64,000 nt of DNA, taken from assembly GCA_017622795.1 (NCBI GenBank), contig JAGAQI010000047.1, forward strand, positions 124,001 to 188,000, read 5' to 3'. The notes beneath the pieces were generated by a model. That model ran no database searches. It saw only the letters and a list, made by a program, of their open reading frames with translations, and was not told the DNA's origin. This document shows positions 34,412 through 43,939 of the stretch, one piece after another. Each line of letters starts with the position of its first letter. The first letter of the stretch is position 1. The DNA comes from Lachnospiraceae bacterium. GTDB lineage: Bacteria; Bacillota; Clostridia; Lachnospirales; Lachnospiraceae. The position numbers and the translations under genes were made by a program.

Positions 34412-37400
34412 TTATTCTGCACTTTTTAATGATTCTACCATGTCAATTTTTCTCAATTTATAAAACATACCAAAATTTATCAGCACAGCAAATGTGCAGG
34501 TCAGCAATACACTGAACAGGTAGCTTGGACCTTCAATTTCCCGTCCGAACATCATCATATCCACTTCCACCGTCAAAATAACAAACCGGTGCAGGAAAAA
34601 GCCCATTACCGCTCCCGCAAAAATTCCGATTATGGTCAGCAGTACGTTTTCACGATACACGTAATTGGCTACTTCCACATCATAGAAACCCAGTACCTTT
34701 AACGTAGCAAGTTCTCTGCGGCGTTCAATAATGTTGATATTATTCAGATTATAAAGAACAATAAAGGCAAGCATGCCGGCCGCTATAATAAGAACTACAA
34801 CTACCAATTCCAAAGACTTCATCATAACCGACACAGATTCCTGCAATTCTTCCACATAGGTTACAGAATCTACCTTATCATCCGAAAGCATTTCGCCGGA
34901 AAAAGATTCTTTGTCCTCTTCTGACATTTGCTTTGTCCTTAAATATAACTGATTATATTCCGGCACTTCTCCAAACAGGTCTTCATAAAGTTCCGCACTC
35001 ATATAGACATAGTGGAGCATATAGTTTTCTGCAATCTCTGTAACTTCCACAGAATATTTGGTAATATCGTCATAATAAAGATCTATGGTATCGCCGACAG
35101 AAACTTCCAACAGTTTTGCCAGCTTCTCCGTAATAATAACATTCTTTTCGGTCAGCGTATATTCTTCCTTTGTATTTCTGTCCCGAAGTTGAACAAAATG
35201 ATTCAGTCCCTTTAGCTCCTTTGGTACAAACAATGTTGCAGACACCTGAGCTTCTGCAGATTCTACGTCCATGTTTTTGGTTTGTATCAACAGTTGTTCT
35301 TCCACAGCCGCGCCATGTTCTTTCTCTTCCAAAGAAATATTCTCATCGCTAATGGACAGATATGCATCGTAGGTCCAAATTTCTTTATACTGCTTATTTA
35401 CAATTTCCATAATGGAATCCCGGAGTCCGAAGCCTACCAAAAGCAACGCCATGCAGCCGCCGATACCGAAAATCGTCATAAAGAATCTCTTTTTGTATCG
35501 GAACAAATTCCGGCAGGTTGCTTTCCAGGAAAAGCTGAGAGCATTCCAAAGTGGTTTAATGTATTCCAAAAATACCCTTCTTCCCACTGGCGGAGCCACC
35601 GGGCGCATTAAAATTGCAGGTGCAGCAATCATCTCCTTATAGCAGGAGGACATTGTTGCCACAACCGTACAAATTACTGCAATCAGCACTGAGGCTCCGG
35701 CCAGTCCCCATTGGATTGGTGTTAGAATAAACGGTATATTAGAATATAAAATACTGTATGCTTTGATGATTACCCAAGGGAATAAATAGCTTCCCACTAC
35801 AACTCCTAATACACCGCCAAGCAAAGTCGCAGATAAAGAATACCATAAGTACTTGGAGACAATGGCACCTTTATTGTAGCCTAATGCTTTCATAGTACCA
35901 ATCTGGGTACGCTCTTCTTCAATCATACGTGTCATGGTAGTTAAGCTTACCAGCGCCGCTACCAGGTAGAATACCGCCGGGAACACATCCCCCAGATTTC
36001 CGATACGCTCTGTATTAGAGCCGTATTCTACCAGCTGCTGGACTGTTCCGCGGTCTAATACATACCACTCCGGAACTTCGATGTCATTAAGCTCGGCCCT
36101 GGCATCTTCCAGTTCCTGCTTACCGTCCTCCAGTTCCTTTTTTCCATCCTCTATTTCCAGTTTTGCATCTGCAATTTCCTGTTTTGCATCTGCCACTTCT
36201 TTTTTAGCATCTTCTAATTCTGCACGTCCGTCCTCTAACTCATCCTTTGCCTGCTCTAATTCTTCCAAACCGTCTTCATATTCCATCCAGCCTTCTTCCC
36301 ATTCAAGCAGGGCTTTTTCATATTCCGCCAGACCATCTTCATATTCCCTGCGGCCTGCTTCCAGCTCCGCTCTGGCAGATTCCAATTCCTTGCGGCCTTC
36401 CTCCAGTTCTGCACGGGCTTTTTCCAATTCAACTCTTGCTTCCGCAAGTTTTTTCTTGCCGGCTTCCCATTCCGCTTTTCCCTTGGCAAGTTCTTCTTTG
36501 CCGTCTGCGACTTCCTTCCATCCGGCTTCAATTTCTTTCTTTGCTTCAGTAAGCTGCGCCTTTACCAGAGCTAACTGTTCTTCGCCGCCGGGAAATTCTT
36601 TACCGGCAAATTCAAGTTCAAGCTCCGCTGCTTTCAGCTCTTCTTCTGCTGCCAGCAGTTCCGCCTCAACTTCTGCCAACTCTTTTTCCCCGTTTATAAT
36701 ATCCAGTTCCGCCGCTGCCAGTTCTGCCTCACCGTCTTCAATTTCCCATTCTGCCACTTCCAGTTCGGCTTCCCCGGCCCAAAGTTCTTCTTCCGCATCG
36801 TCAAGCTTATTTTCACCATCTGCTATTTCAGCCCAGGCATCCTCTAATTCCTGTTCAGCATCTGCCAATTTCTGCTCGCCCTCTAACAGCTCTGCTTCCG
36901 CATCAGCCAGTTCTTTTTCACCGTCGGCCAGTTCTTTTTCGCCATCCGCAATTTCCTTTTCCGCATCGGCGATTTCAAGTTCCGCGTCCGCTACTTTCTG
37001 CTCAGCATCCGCAAGTTCCTGCTCGGCATCTGCCAACTCCTGTTCACCTTCTGCGATTTCAGCCTCTGCCTCATAAATGTCTTCCCAGTACGGTTCTACC
37101 ACTTCCTCGTAACGGATTTTACAGCGGGCATCCGCAATATTTTCTATCCTGTTTACGATATCATCTACATAATTCTCATATTCTTCCCCATAAGGATTTA
37201 ATTCTTCCGTTCCTTTCAAAGTGGCGTATACCACGGTATAAACCTCCATGGAAAACGCATTCTTCGGAAGGAATAGAAAACCATCCTCCACACCGGTACC
37301 GATACTTACCGCACCACGCTGCCAGGATAAATAATTTGGGAAGGTACCGGCACCTACAATCGTGAAGGTGTCCACGGCAAGAATATCCGAAAGCTCGGCA

Positions 37401-37864
37401 TCTTCCTCTGTCCGTAGGGTAACGGTATCGCCGATTTGATAACCGCTGCTCTGCATAAAATCCCGGTCCATAAAGCACTCTGTTTCGTTTTCCGGCACGC
37501 GGCCCTCTGTCACATATACCTGATTAACTTCATTTCCCAGGGAATATACCGACATTTGATAATCCCTTTGTCCCGCTTCTAAAAATAACTCCGTCTGATA
37601 ACCGCCTTCTGCCAGTTCCACGCCGTACATAGACCTGATTTCGGTCACATCATCATCAGTCATACCAAAAGTACCTAAGACACGGATATCCATATAATTG
37701 GTTTCATCCAAATATTTCTTAGCACTCAACTGCATATCCGGCTCCGAAGAACGTACACCTGCATAAAAGGCTACTCCGAGTGCCATAATGGCCATGATGG
37801 AAATATAGCGGTTGAAGCTCTTTTTCATTTCACGTAATAAATCTGTTCTTTGTGCCCGTTTCAT
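34412..37864 (-). CDS. FtsX-like ABC transporter permease with giant coiled coil
   Basis: A 1150-residue membrane protein. A first helix lies near residues 19-37, then an extracytoplasmic domain, then roughly residues 265-600 form an uninterrupted charged repeat of short units such as ELADAEQ, EIADGEK and ELEDGKQ, predicted as a very long coiled coil. A core of three helices (about 630-790), another helix near 830, a second extracytoplasmic domain and three final helices (about 1030-1140) complete two FtsX-like halves. It pairs with the ATPase gene 15 bases upstream. Members act as mechanotransmission or export systems of the MacB type rather than classical importers; the substrate is unknown. 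Confidence 0.88.
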   Translation of the reverse strand: MKRAQRTDLLREMKKSFNRYISIMAIMALGVAFYAGVRSSEPDMQLSAKKYLDETNYMDIRVLGTFGMTDDDVTEIRSMYGVELAEGGYQTELFLEAGQRDYQMSVYSLGNEVNQVYVTEGRVPENETECFMDRDFMQSSGYQIGDTVTLRTEEDAELSDILAVDTFTIVGAGTFPNYLSWQRGAVSIGTGVEDGFLFLPKNAFSMEVYTVVYATLKGTEELNPYGEEYENYVDDIVNRIENIADARCKIRYEEVVEPYWEDIYEAEAEIAEGEQELADAEQELADAEQKVADAELEIADAEKEIADGEKELADGEKELADAEAELLEGEQKLADAEQELEDAWAEIADGENKLDDAEEELWAGEAELEVAEWEIEDGEAELAAAELDIINGEKELAEVEAELLAAEEELKAAELELEFAGKEFPGGEEQLALVKAQLTEAKKEIEAGWKEVADGKEELAKGKAEWEAGKKKLAEARVELEKARAELEEGRKELESARAELEAGRREYEDGLAEYEKALLEWEEGWMEYEDGLEELEQAKDELEDGRAELEDAKKEVADAKQEIADAKLEIEDGKKELEDGKQELEDARAELNDIEVPEWYVLDRGTVQQLVEYGSNTERIGNLGDVFPAVFYLVAALVSLTTMTRMIEEERTQIGTMKALGYNKGAIVSKYLWYSLSATLLGGVLGVVVGSYLFPWVIIKAYSILYSNIPFILTPIQWGLAGASVLIAVICTVVATMSSCYKEMIAAPAILMRPVAPPVGRRVFLEYIKPLWNALSFSWKATCRNLFRYKKRFFMTIFGIGGCMALLLVGFGLRDSIMEIVNKQYKEIWTYDAYLSISDENISLEEKEHGAAVEEQLLIQTKNMDVESAEAQVSATLFVPKELKGLNHFVQLRDRNTKEEYTLTEKNVIITEKLAKLLEVSVGDTIDLYYDDITKYSVEVTEIAENYMLHYVYMSAELYEDLFGEVPEYNQLYLRTKQMSEEDKESFSGEMLSDDKVDSVTYVEELQESVSVMMKSLELVVVVLIIAAGMLAFIVLYNLNNINIIERRRELATLKVLGFYDVEVANYVYRENVLLTIIGIFAGAVMGFFLHRFVILTVEVDMMMFGREIEGPSYLFSVLLTCTFAVLINFGMFYKLRKIDMVESLKSAE

Positions 37865-37879
37865 AGCTTTCCTTTCTAA

Positions 37880-38581
37880 TTACCATTCGATGAGAGATAC
37901 ATCCACCGGATTCTCATTCAGCCGCATAGCACCCACTTTACCGTTCTTAATTTCAATAACACGGTCTGCCATCGGTGCAATTGCCTTATTGTGTGTAATA
38001 ACCACTACGGTGGTGTCGGTTCTGCGACAGGTATCCTGTAATAATTTTAAAATTGCTTTACCTGTCTGGTAATCCAGGGCACCGGTCGGTTCGTCACACA
38101 GAAGCAGCTTTGGATTTTTTGCCAGAGCTCTTGCAATGGAAACTCTTTGATGCTCACCCCCGGATAACTGGGCCGGGAAGTTTTTCATACGGTCCTTTAA
38201 CCCAACTTCTTCCAATGCTTCTGCAGAGTTTTTCGGATTTTTAACAATCTGCTGGGCAAGCTCTACGTTTTCCAATGCTGTTAAATTTTGCACCAGATTA
38301 TAGAATTGGAACACAAAACCCACGTCTTCCCGACGGTACTTTGTTAAACGTTTTTGATTGTACTTTGCCACATCCTCACCGTCCACCAGAACCGTTCCTG
38401 ATGTTGCACTGTCCATACCGCCTAAAATATTCAGCACCGTCGTTTTACCGGCTCCGGAAGGGCCGACAATGACAACAAACTCTCCTTTTTCCATTTCAAA
38501 GGTAATTCCGTCCGCTGCATGAATTTCAATCTCACCGGTTTTATATACTTTAGTCACGTCCTGTAATGCTATATATGCCAT
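37880..38581 (-). CDS. ABC transporter ATP-binding protein (MacB/LolD type)
   Basis: A 233-residue ATPase with Walker A GPSGAGKT (40-47), signature LSGGE (139-143), Walker B LLLCDE (159-164) and the switch His in VVITHN. The family matches LolD/MacB ATPases, which partner FtsX-like permeases such as the next gene. First gene of the two-gene unit. Confidence 0.95.
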   Translation of the reverse strand: MAYIALQDVTKVYKTGEIEIHAADGITFEMEKGEFVVIVGPSGAGKTTVLNILGGMDSATSGTVLVDGEDVAKYNQKRLTKYRREDVGFVFQFYNLVQNLTALENVELAQQIVKNPKNSAEALEEVGLKDRMKNFPAQLSGGEHQRVSIARALAKNPKLLLCDEPTGALDYQTGKAILKLLQDTCRRTDTTVVVITHNKAIAPMADRVIEIKNGKVGAMRLNENPVDVSLIEW

Positions 38582-38644
38582 ATTACTTCACCTTTTTTTC
38601 CTTTCGTTTCTTTCTTATTCGATAATTTTCGACTCTCTTTTTCT

Positions 38645-38653
38645 ATTATAGCA
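38645..38653 (-). promoter_or_regulatory. Extended -10 promoter of the ABC unit
   Basis: Minus strand TGCTATAAT (TATAAT at 38645-38650), about 60 bases before the ATPase start. No clear -35 box. Confidence 0.5.
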
Positions 38654-38723
38654 CTTTCGACCTATTTCGTGTATTAATCTTTTATAAAAAAACAAAACAA
38701 ATTCTCTCCGGTACCAAACCAAG

Positions 38724-38777
38724 AAAAGCCATATCCCTACACTCGCCGCTGACGGTTCGTGCAGAAATATGGCTTTT
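38724..38777 (-). terminator. Terminator of the lipoprotein gene
   Basis: AAAAGCCATAT (38724-38734) pairs with ATATGGCTTTT (38767-38777); on the minus strand the stem ends in TTTTCTT. It lies just past the lipoprotein stop. Confidence 0.7.
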
Positions 38778-38787
38778 TCGTTATTCA

Positions 38788-41718
38788 TTAATCATTATTC
38801 AGAAACGTGTGCAGTGCCCGTACATACTCCGTTCCGTCGGTGCCTACGGCATACACATAATTTCCCCTTAACAGGAATATGGTGCCGTTACACCAGCTTA
38901 CCAGGTATGCATTGTCGATTTCATACAATACCTTACCGTCTTTTACGATGGCATAATCGGCAAGGGTATAAACATTTTCATAATCCTCATAAACGCTTTC
39001 GCTTTCCGCTTTCCAGACATCACCGGTCTGAACAATCCAGAGCGCATATCCGTCGGATAAATCATACATGTAATCCAGGTCCATACCCTTTCCTGTGGCG
39101 AGCAGTTCTCCACGGTAATATAAGGATTTCTCATAAACCGGAATCATCTGCGGCATGTTAGTATACGGGCTTTGGATTTCTTCTCCGCAGTCCTGGTTTA
39201 CCATGACATAACCTGCCTCGGAATAAGAAACATCCAGACTCTTCATGGACTCTGAAAGTTCTGTCTGAAACGGAATCAGGTCTCCGTCTGCCGTATATTC
39301 TTCCACAAACAGGCGGCCGTTGTAGGTGCGGTACATTACATGGCCGTTATTGCCCCACATTGTTACGATTTGTTCCGGAGTCATACCGTTTGACATATTA
39401 AGGGTTTCGTCCTCATAAGCGCCATAGGACCATTCTCCGGAAATATCATCCCGATAATAGCAGAAGCGCTCATAAAAATCTGCACTGTCAAAGGCAGATA
39501 CTATTTGCGGAGTATCAATGACACGTAACAGCTCTCCATTACCGTCAAACAAATATACCCCCATTTTATACTTTATTGCGTAGCACCTGTTTTCTTCTGC
39601 CTGGGTTACGTTATAGAAAGAGGTTTGCAGCTCCATGTGTTCACCGTCTCCATACCGGTCTAAGAAGACTGCCCAGTTTAAGATTACTTCGCCGTCGGCA
39701 TCCACCAGGCAGCCCTGATCATCCATGAGAATATAATCCACACCTTCTAACATGTCCGCATCATCCGGCATTGTATCCATCTTCTGACAGAATACCTTTT
39801 TCAATTTGAGATTCTGATCGTAATACCGGTATGTCATGCCGCTGTCCCAGTTGTTATAATCATAGGTCATTTCCATGTAACCGTTGCCAAACTTGTAGAT
39901 GGACAGCCAGTCAGCCATTTCTACCGGAGAAAGCAGTACCTTACCGGTACCGTCAATAATGCTCCACTTCCTCCAGGAGTAATCATCCTCCTGCCAGTTT
40001 TTTGGCGGAACCGCATAGTAGCCACGCTCCACATCAACCATTTCCATTCCGTCGTAGGATGGGGTAATGGAATATACCCCCTGTTCCAGGTCAAACACGC
40101 CATACAGCACCTTTTGTGTACCATCAGTACTCAGACGGATTTGTCCCACCGGGAGATACCGGTTACTGTATACACCCTGTACTCCATGATTTAGGGTCAC
40201 ATTGTAGAAATTTGCAACCTCTTCCCAGTTGTGGTTATACACGGTCATATCACCGTAATAGTAATCGGAAACCATATTCTGCGGATTGATAAATATAAAG
40301 TACCGGTTTTCTTCCAACGGTTCTGTTGCCGTAAGCTCTACTTTTTCCTGCTTTTCTATTTTTGCATCGGAAATATCTGCTCCCGCAGGCATCTGCACCG
40401 GAACATAGCCCAAATCAAGCACTAACTGCTGACCTGCCTCACCGGTAAGCCAGTCAAAGATTTTGCGGGCATTGGAGTCTGCAGGTTCATCCGGACGGAC
40501 TACTGCATAGAAAGAATTGGTCAGCTTATAGGAACCGTCATAAATGGTCTGAGTAGACGGAAGTACACCATCCACGCCCATAAGCTTTAAATCTTTCTCA
40601 AAGTACATATTGTTTGCATAATAAAATACGGAATAACCAAGGGTATTGTCCTCGTTATTATAAGACAACATACCTTCCAGAATATCGGACATGGTGCTGT
40701 AGCGGAACACATTATCACCATCTGTCATGGCCACATCCTTCATTACCAGCTTCTGCATGAGAGTCTGGCTGCCGGAGCCTACCGGACGCTGAAACGCCAG
40801 CAGTTCTCGGTCAAGTCCGCCCACCTGTGTCCAGTTGGTAATCTTACCGGAATAAATATCCACCAGCTGTTCCATGGTAAGAGATTCTAACGGATTTGCT
40901 GTGTTAGCCAAAAATACCAGGGCATCCAAGCCGATTGGCTTGATGCAGAGCGGCTCCGTCTTCATGCGCTCCACAATGGATTCTGCCGGCTCATATACAA
41001 TAAGCAGATCTACTTCCCCGTTATATAAACGGTTGTAAGAATTGGTGGTTTTGGTATGTACAACTGCATTTGCTGCCACTTCGGCACTTTCACCGGTTGC
41101 TGCCATAAATACTGCCTCGGAAAGCGGCAGGGTTGCGGTGGAACCGTCCACTCTTGGGTAAGTGTCAATCGTCATAGTTCCTAAAATATTTTCCACTTCA
41201 CTTTGCGGAACCGGAGAAACCATGGCAAACGGAGCATCCATCGGCGTTGGTATAGCTGTTGGTTCTGCCACCGGTGTTGGGGTAGGGTCATCTGTTGGCT
41301 GCGCCGCCCCTGTCGGTGTTGCTTCCTCACCGGTGGAATCCCACGGAGTTATCTTGCTTTCAGACACGATACCCTCTGCATTATAATACAGGATTATCAT
41401 ACGTTCGCCATCTAAATCCCAGATGTCACCCCACATACCGGACAAGCAGCCGACCGGTTCACCCCAGGATGCCAGAATAGAATCTCTTGTAATACCCAGC
41501 AGAGCTTTTGTAGCTTCGGCTCCCCAAATTTCACTTTCCACTGCAACTTTGGCAAGAGACGGAAGTTCCTCCTTTGGTGCCGGTGTTTCTGTAGCTTCTA
41601 CCGGAATTACGGTAGCTGTTGCTGCCGGAGTTGGTGACGGTGCCGGAGTGTCTTTTCCGCAAGCGGCCACCGCCAGCATTGCAAATAATAAGCCAAATAA
41701 TGTTATCGTTTTCTTCAT
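38788..41718 (-). CDS. Large lipoprotein: BamE-like plus phosphate-binding-protein-like plus WG-type C-terminal region
   Basis: A 976-residue protein with a lipoprotein signal (lipobox AVAAC, Cys20) and a Pro/Thr/Ala-rich linker. A ~65-residue segment (about 55-125, with ITRDSILASWGEP and GMWGDIWDLDG) resembles BamE/SmpA folds. After a second Pro/Thr linker, about 160-440 looks like a PstS-type periplasmic binding domain (VGSGSQT, NTLGYSVFYY, GEAGQQLV). The remaining ~500 residues contain repeated Tyr/Trp/Gly-rich units of WG-repeat type. It should sit on the outer face of the membrane; ligand unknown. The start overlaps the upstream gene's stop (ATGA), so the two are translationally coupled. 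Confidence 0.75.
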   Translation of the reverse strand: MKKTITLFGLLFAMLAVAACGKDTPAPSPTPAATATVIPVEATETPAPKEELPSLAKVAVESEIWGAEATKALLGITRDSILASWGEPVGCLSGMWGDIWDLDGERMIILYYNAEGIVSESKITPWDSTGEEATPTGAAQPTDDPTPTPVAEPTAIPTPMDAPFAMVSPVPQSEVENILGTMTIDTYPRVDGSTATLPLSEAVFMAATGESAEVAANAVVHTKTTNSYNRLYNGEVDLLIVYEPAESIVERMKTEPLCIKPIGLDALVFLANTANPLESLTMEQLVDIYSGKITNWTQVGGLDRELLAFQRPVGSGSQTLMQKLVMKDVAMTDGDNVFRYSTMSDILEGMLSYNNEDNTLGYSVFYYANNMYFEKDLKLMGVDGVLPSTQTIYDGSYKLTNSFYAVVRPDEPADSNARKIFDWLTGEAGQQLVLDLGYVPVQMPAGADISDAKIEKQEKVELTATEPLEENRYFIFINPQNMVSDYYYGDMTVYNHNWEEVANFYNVTLNHGVQGVYSNRYLPVGQIRLSTDGTQKVLYGVFDLEQGVYSITPSYDGMEMVDVERGYYAVPPKNWQEDDYSWRKWSIIDGTGKVLLSPVEMADWLSIYKFGNGYMEMTYDYNNWDSGMTYRYYDQNLKLKKVFCQKMDTMPDDADMLEGVDYILMDDQGCLVDADGEVILNWAVFLDRYGDGEHMELQTSFYNVTQAEENRCYAIKYKMGVYLFDGNGELLRVIDTPQIVSAFDSADFYERFCYYRDDISGEWSYGAYEDETLNMSNGMTPEQIVTMWGNNGHVMYRTYNGRLFVEEYTADGDLIPFQTELSESMKSLDVSYSEAGYVMVNQDCGEEIQSPYTNMPQMIPVYEKSLYYRGELLATGKGMDLDYMYDLSDGYALWIVQTGDVWKAESESVYEDYENVYTLADYAIVKDGKVLYEIDNAYLVSWCNGTIFLLRGNYVYAVGTDGTEYVRALHTFLNND

Positions 41719-42203
41719 TTATTCCCCTCCTTGTCTTCCGACAATTTTTTTATGATAAGCCATAAAGAACGAGCTGCTAAAAGTACCAGTGCCTGTACTA
41801 TCCAAAATAAAAGCGTTGTTGTTATTGAATTAAATTCATTACCAAAGGAGATAAAGCCCTGGGCCGGATGTGCCAGATACCTGTGCTTTACGCTTTCTCC
41901 AAATATCAGGAAGCAACTATACCATGCCACGAAATACAGCGGCAGATTCACCCAGGTATACCTTACTTTGGTATTTAAGGAAAACAACATCGGGATAGCA
42001 AGCAAACCACCCCAGAAAATAATCCGCCCGGTAGGGTCACTTACCTTTAACATAAATTCATGGGTTCCGTCGGCAAACTCTTTATAATCATGAATGGTAC
42101 CTGCGATGCCCACAAAGCCGTCTGCAATTACCATGCACACAAGAACAGTTAAAAGCCCGATGATAAGTGCGTATAGATAGCCTTGCTTTTGTTTATTCTC
42201 CAT
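41715..42203 (-). CDS. Small four-helix membrane protein coupled to the lipoprotein
   Basis: A 162-residue protein with about four hydrophobic segments (near 10-30, 60-78, 85-105, 130-152). No family recognised. The frame extends 13 codons upstream, but MENKQKQGYL at 42203 has GGAGG seven bases before it. Its TGA overlaps the lipoprotein ATG, so the pair probably works together, for instance as a membrane partner of the lipoprotein; that is inference. The hslO terminator ends one base before its ribosome binding site. Confidence 0.7.
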   Translation of the reverse strand: MENKQKQGYLYALIIGLLTVLVCMVIADGFVGIAGTIHDYKEFADGTHEFMLKVSDPTGRIIFWGGLLAIPMLFSLNTKVRYTWVNLPLYFVAWYSCFLIFGESVKHRYLAHPAQGFISFGNEFNSITTTLLFWIVQALVLLAARSLWLIIKKLSEDKEGNK

Positions 42204-42216
42204 AAAATCCCCTCCT

Positions 42217-42250
42217 AAAAAAGAGTATGTCGTTACCAACATACTCTTCT
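42217..42250 (-). terminator. Terminator after hslO, abutting the next ribosome binding site
   Basis: AAGAGTATGT/ACATACTCTT stem with a T6 run on the minus strand (42217-42222). The T-run is one base from the GGAGG of the small membrane protein gene. Confidence 0.75.
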
Positions 42251-42288
42251 TTTATGTCATATACCAGTCAAAAATGTTACAGTTTTGT

Positions 42289-43173
42289 TTACTTCGAATA
42301 CTTCATAAGATTTTTCAAATCTTCCACCGTGAATTCATACTTTTTATCACAGAAGTGGCAGTTTACCTCAATCGGCTTGCCCTCTTCGATCATTTCCTGT
42401 AAATCCTTTTTGCCGACACTGGCTACTGCTTTTTCCACGCGTTCCTTGGAGCAGTTACAGTAATACTCCGCCGATACCTTTTCTAAAATCTTTGGTTCAA
42501 AATCTGCCAGCACATACTCAATCAGTTCTTCCGGTGTCATGCCCTCGTCAAGCAGGGAAGAAATGTGGGTTACTTCCGTCAGCTTCTGCTCTAAGCGGGA
42601 AATTACCGCTTCCTCCGCAAACGGCATCAGCTGGATAATAAAACCACCGGCCTGGCGCACGGTATTGTCCTTGTTCATAAGAACGCCCAGCGCCACCGCA
42701 GAAGGAACCTGCTCGGATACGGCAAAATAACAGGTAATATCCTCCGCAATTTCACCGGAAATTAAATCTACCTGGCCAACATATGGCTCCTTTAAACCAA
42801 CATCACGGATGACCTGCAGCATACCATGTCCGACAGCGCCGCCTACATCCAGCTTGCCTTCCGCACTTGGCGGTAACATTACATTCGGATTGTGCACATA
42901 GCCTTTTACTCTTGCCTTGGAGTCTGCGGTTACCACCAGACCGCCGATAGGACCGTCCCCACGGATTTGCAGTGTGATTAAATCCTTTTCACCCTTCATC
43001 ATGCTGCCCATCATGGCGCCGGCTGTGAGCAGACGGCCCAGAGCTGCAGATGCCACCGGACTGGTGTTATGCATTTTTCTGGCTTCTTCCACTAAATTTC
43101 TTGTAGTTGCAGCAAAGGCACGTACCTGGCCGTCTGCTGCAGTTCCTCTCACAATATAATCCTGATATTCCAT
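42289..43173 (-). CDS. hslO: Redox-regulated chaperone Hsp33
   Basis: A 294-residue Hsp33. The N-terminal chaperone domain is followed by a zinc-binding C-terminal switch with CNC and CHFC near residues 263-298 of the protein end. Oxidation of these cysteines releases zinc and activates holdase activity. The frame is open 32 codons further, but MEYQDYIVRG at 43173 is preceded by GGAGG and is the family start. Confidence 0.95.
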   Translation of the reverse strand: MEYQDYIVRGTAADGQVRAFAATTRNLVEEARKMHNTSPVASAALGRLLTAGAMMGSMMKGEKDLITLQIRGDGPIGGLVVTADSKARVKGYVHNPNVMLPPSAEGKLDVGGAVGHGMLQVIRDVGLKEPYVGQVDLISGEIAEDITCYFAVSEQVPSAVALGVLMNKDNTVRQAGGFIIQLMPFAEEAVISRLEQKLTEVTHISSLLDEGMTPEELIEYVLADFEPKILEKVSAEYYCNCSKERVEKAVASVGKKDLQEMIEEGKPIEVNCHFCDKKYEFTVEDLKNLMKYSK

Positions 43174-43194
43174 TTTTGTCCTCCATGTTTTGCG

Positions 43195-43230
43195 AAGCAA
43201 AATGCCCGCCCTCACGCGGGCAGAGGGCAT
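43195..43230 (-). terminator. Hairpin after the formyltetrahydrofolate cyclo-ligase gene
   Basis: AAATGCCC/GGGCATTT with an inner CCCGC/GCGGG stem, followed on the minus strand by TTTTGC; a weak terminator candidate between the cyclo-ligase and hslO genes. Confidence 0.5.
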
Positions 43231-43249
43231 TTCTCTCTGTTTCCAATGT

Positions 43250-43939
43250 TTAATCAACCAATTCGGCAATCAGTTCGATAGTAATTTCAACGCCCAATTC
43301 CACCACATCTGCAATTGCTCCCAGCTTGCCCTGACTTTCTTCCTTAGGCATTATAACCCGACGCTCCGTCAGAATGCAATCCATTTTTTTATCATATTCT
43401 TCCGCCGGAATTTTTTTCGGATTGATTTGACATGCAAAAGCAAGACCCATTACATACGGACAATAGCCATAGGCGCTAAAGATTTTGTCCAGATACTTGT
43501 CATAGTAGCCGCCGCCATAACCGATACGGCTGCCCTTATGGTCAAATACCGCACCCGGAACCAGCATCACATCACTCTTTGCCGGAACCACCGGTTCCCT
43601 GCCGGCAGTCTGCGGCTCTAAAATACCCTGATAGCCCGGAAACAGTTCTTCCCAGGAGTTGATGGTATAGAAAAACATTTCGCTGCCATGTACCTTTGGT
43701 ACTGCCACACGCTTGCCCTGACGCAGCGCCCCCTGGATGATTTCCTTTGTTTCTACTTCGCTTTTGTAGGAAGCATATACAAACACGGTTTCTGATGCCT
43801 TAAAACGTTTGTTGGCAAAGACCCACTCCCTGATTTTTTTCGAAGCCGCTTTTCTCTTTTCCGGCTCCATCTGATTCCGCTTTTCCAGATATTTGGTGCG
43901 AAGCGCCTTTTTCTGCTCCGCTTTGCTTGCTTTACTCAT
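43250..43939 (-). CDS. 5-formyltetrahydrofolate cyclo-ligase
   Basis: A 229-residue enzyme converting 5-formyl-THF to 5,10-methenyl-THF with ATP. The nucleotide/metal motif IGYGGGYYDKYL and an N-terminal basic helix KKIREWVF fit the family. MSKASKAEQ at 43939 is the start, with GGAGAA upstream; it overlaps the end of the methyltransferase gene by eight bases, implying coupling. The C-terminal tail (LGAIADVVELGVEITIELIAE region) is longer than usual. Confidence 0.92.
   Translation of the reverse strand: MSKASKAEQKKALRTKYLEKRNQMEPEKRKAASKKIREWVFANKRFKASETVFVYASYKSEVETKEIIQGALRQGKRVAVPKVHGSEMFFYTINSWEELFPGYQGILEPQTAGREPVVPAKSDVMLVPGAVFDHKGSRIGYGGGYYDKYLDKIFSAYGYCPYVMGLAFACQINPKKIPAEEYDKKMDCILTERRVIMPKEESQGKLGAIADVVELGVEITIELIAELVD

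Noticed and set aside
36090..37070. Short direct repeats that could suggest a CRISPR-like or tandem array
   Set aside because: They are codon-level repeats inside the coiled coil, in frame, without regular spacers.
36081..37076. A 331-residue Ser/Ala-rich frame on the plus strand
   Set aside because: It is the antisense of the permease's coiled-coil repeat; its composition simply mirrors the Glu/Leu/Asp/Ala codons of the real gene.
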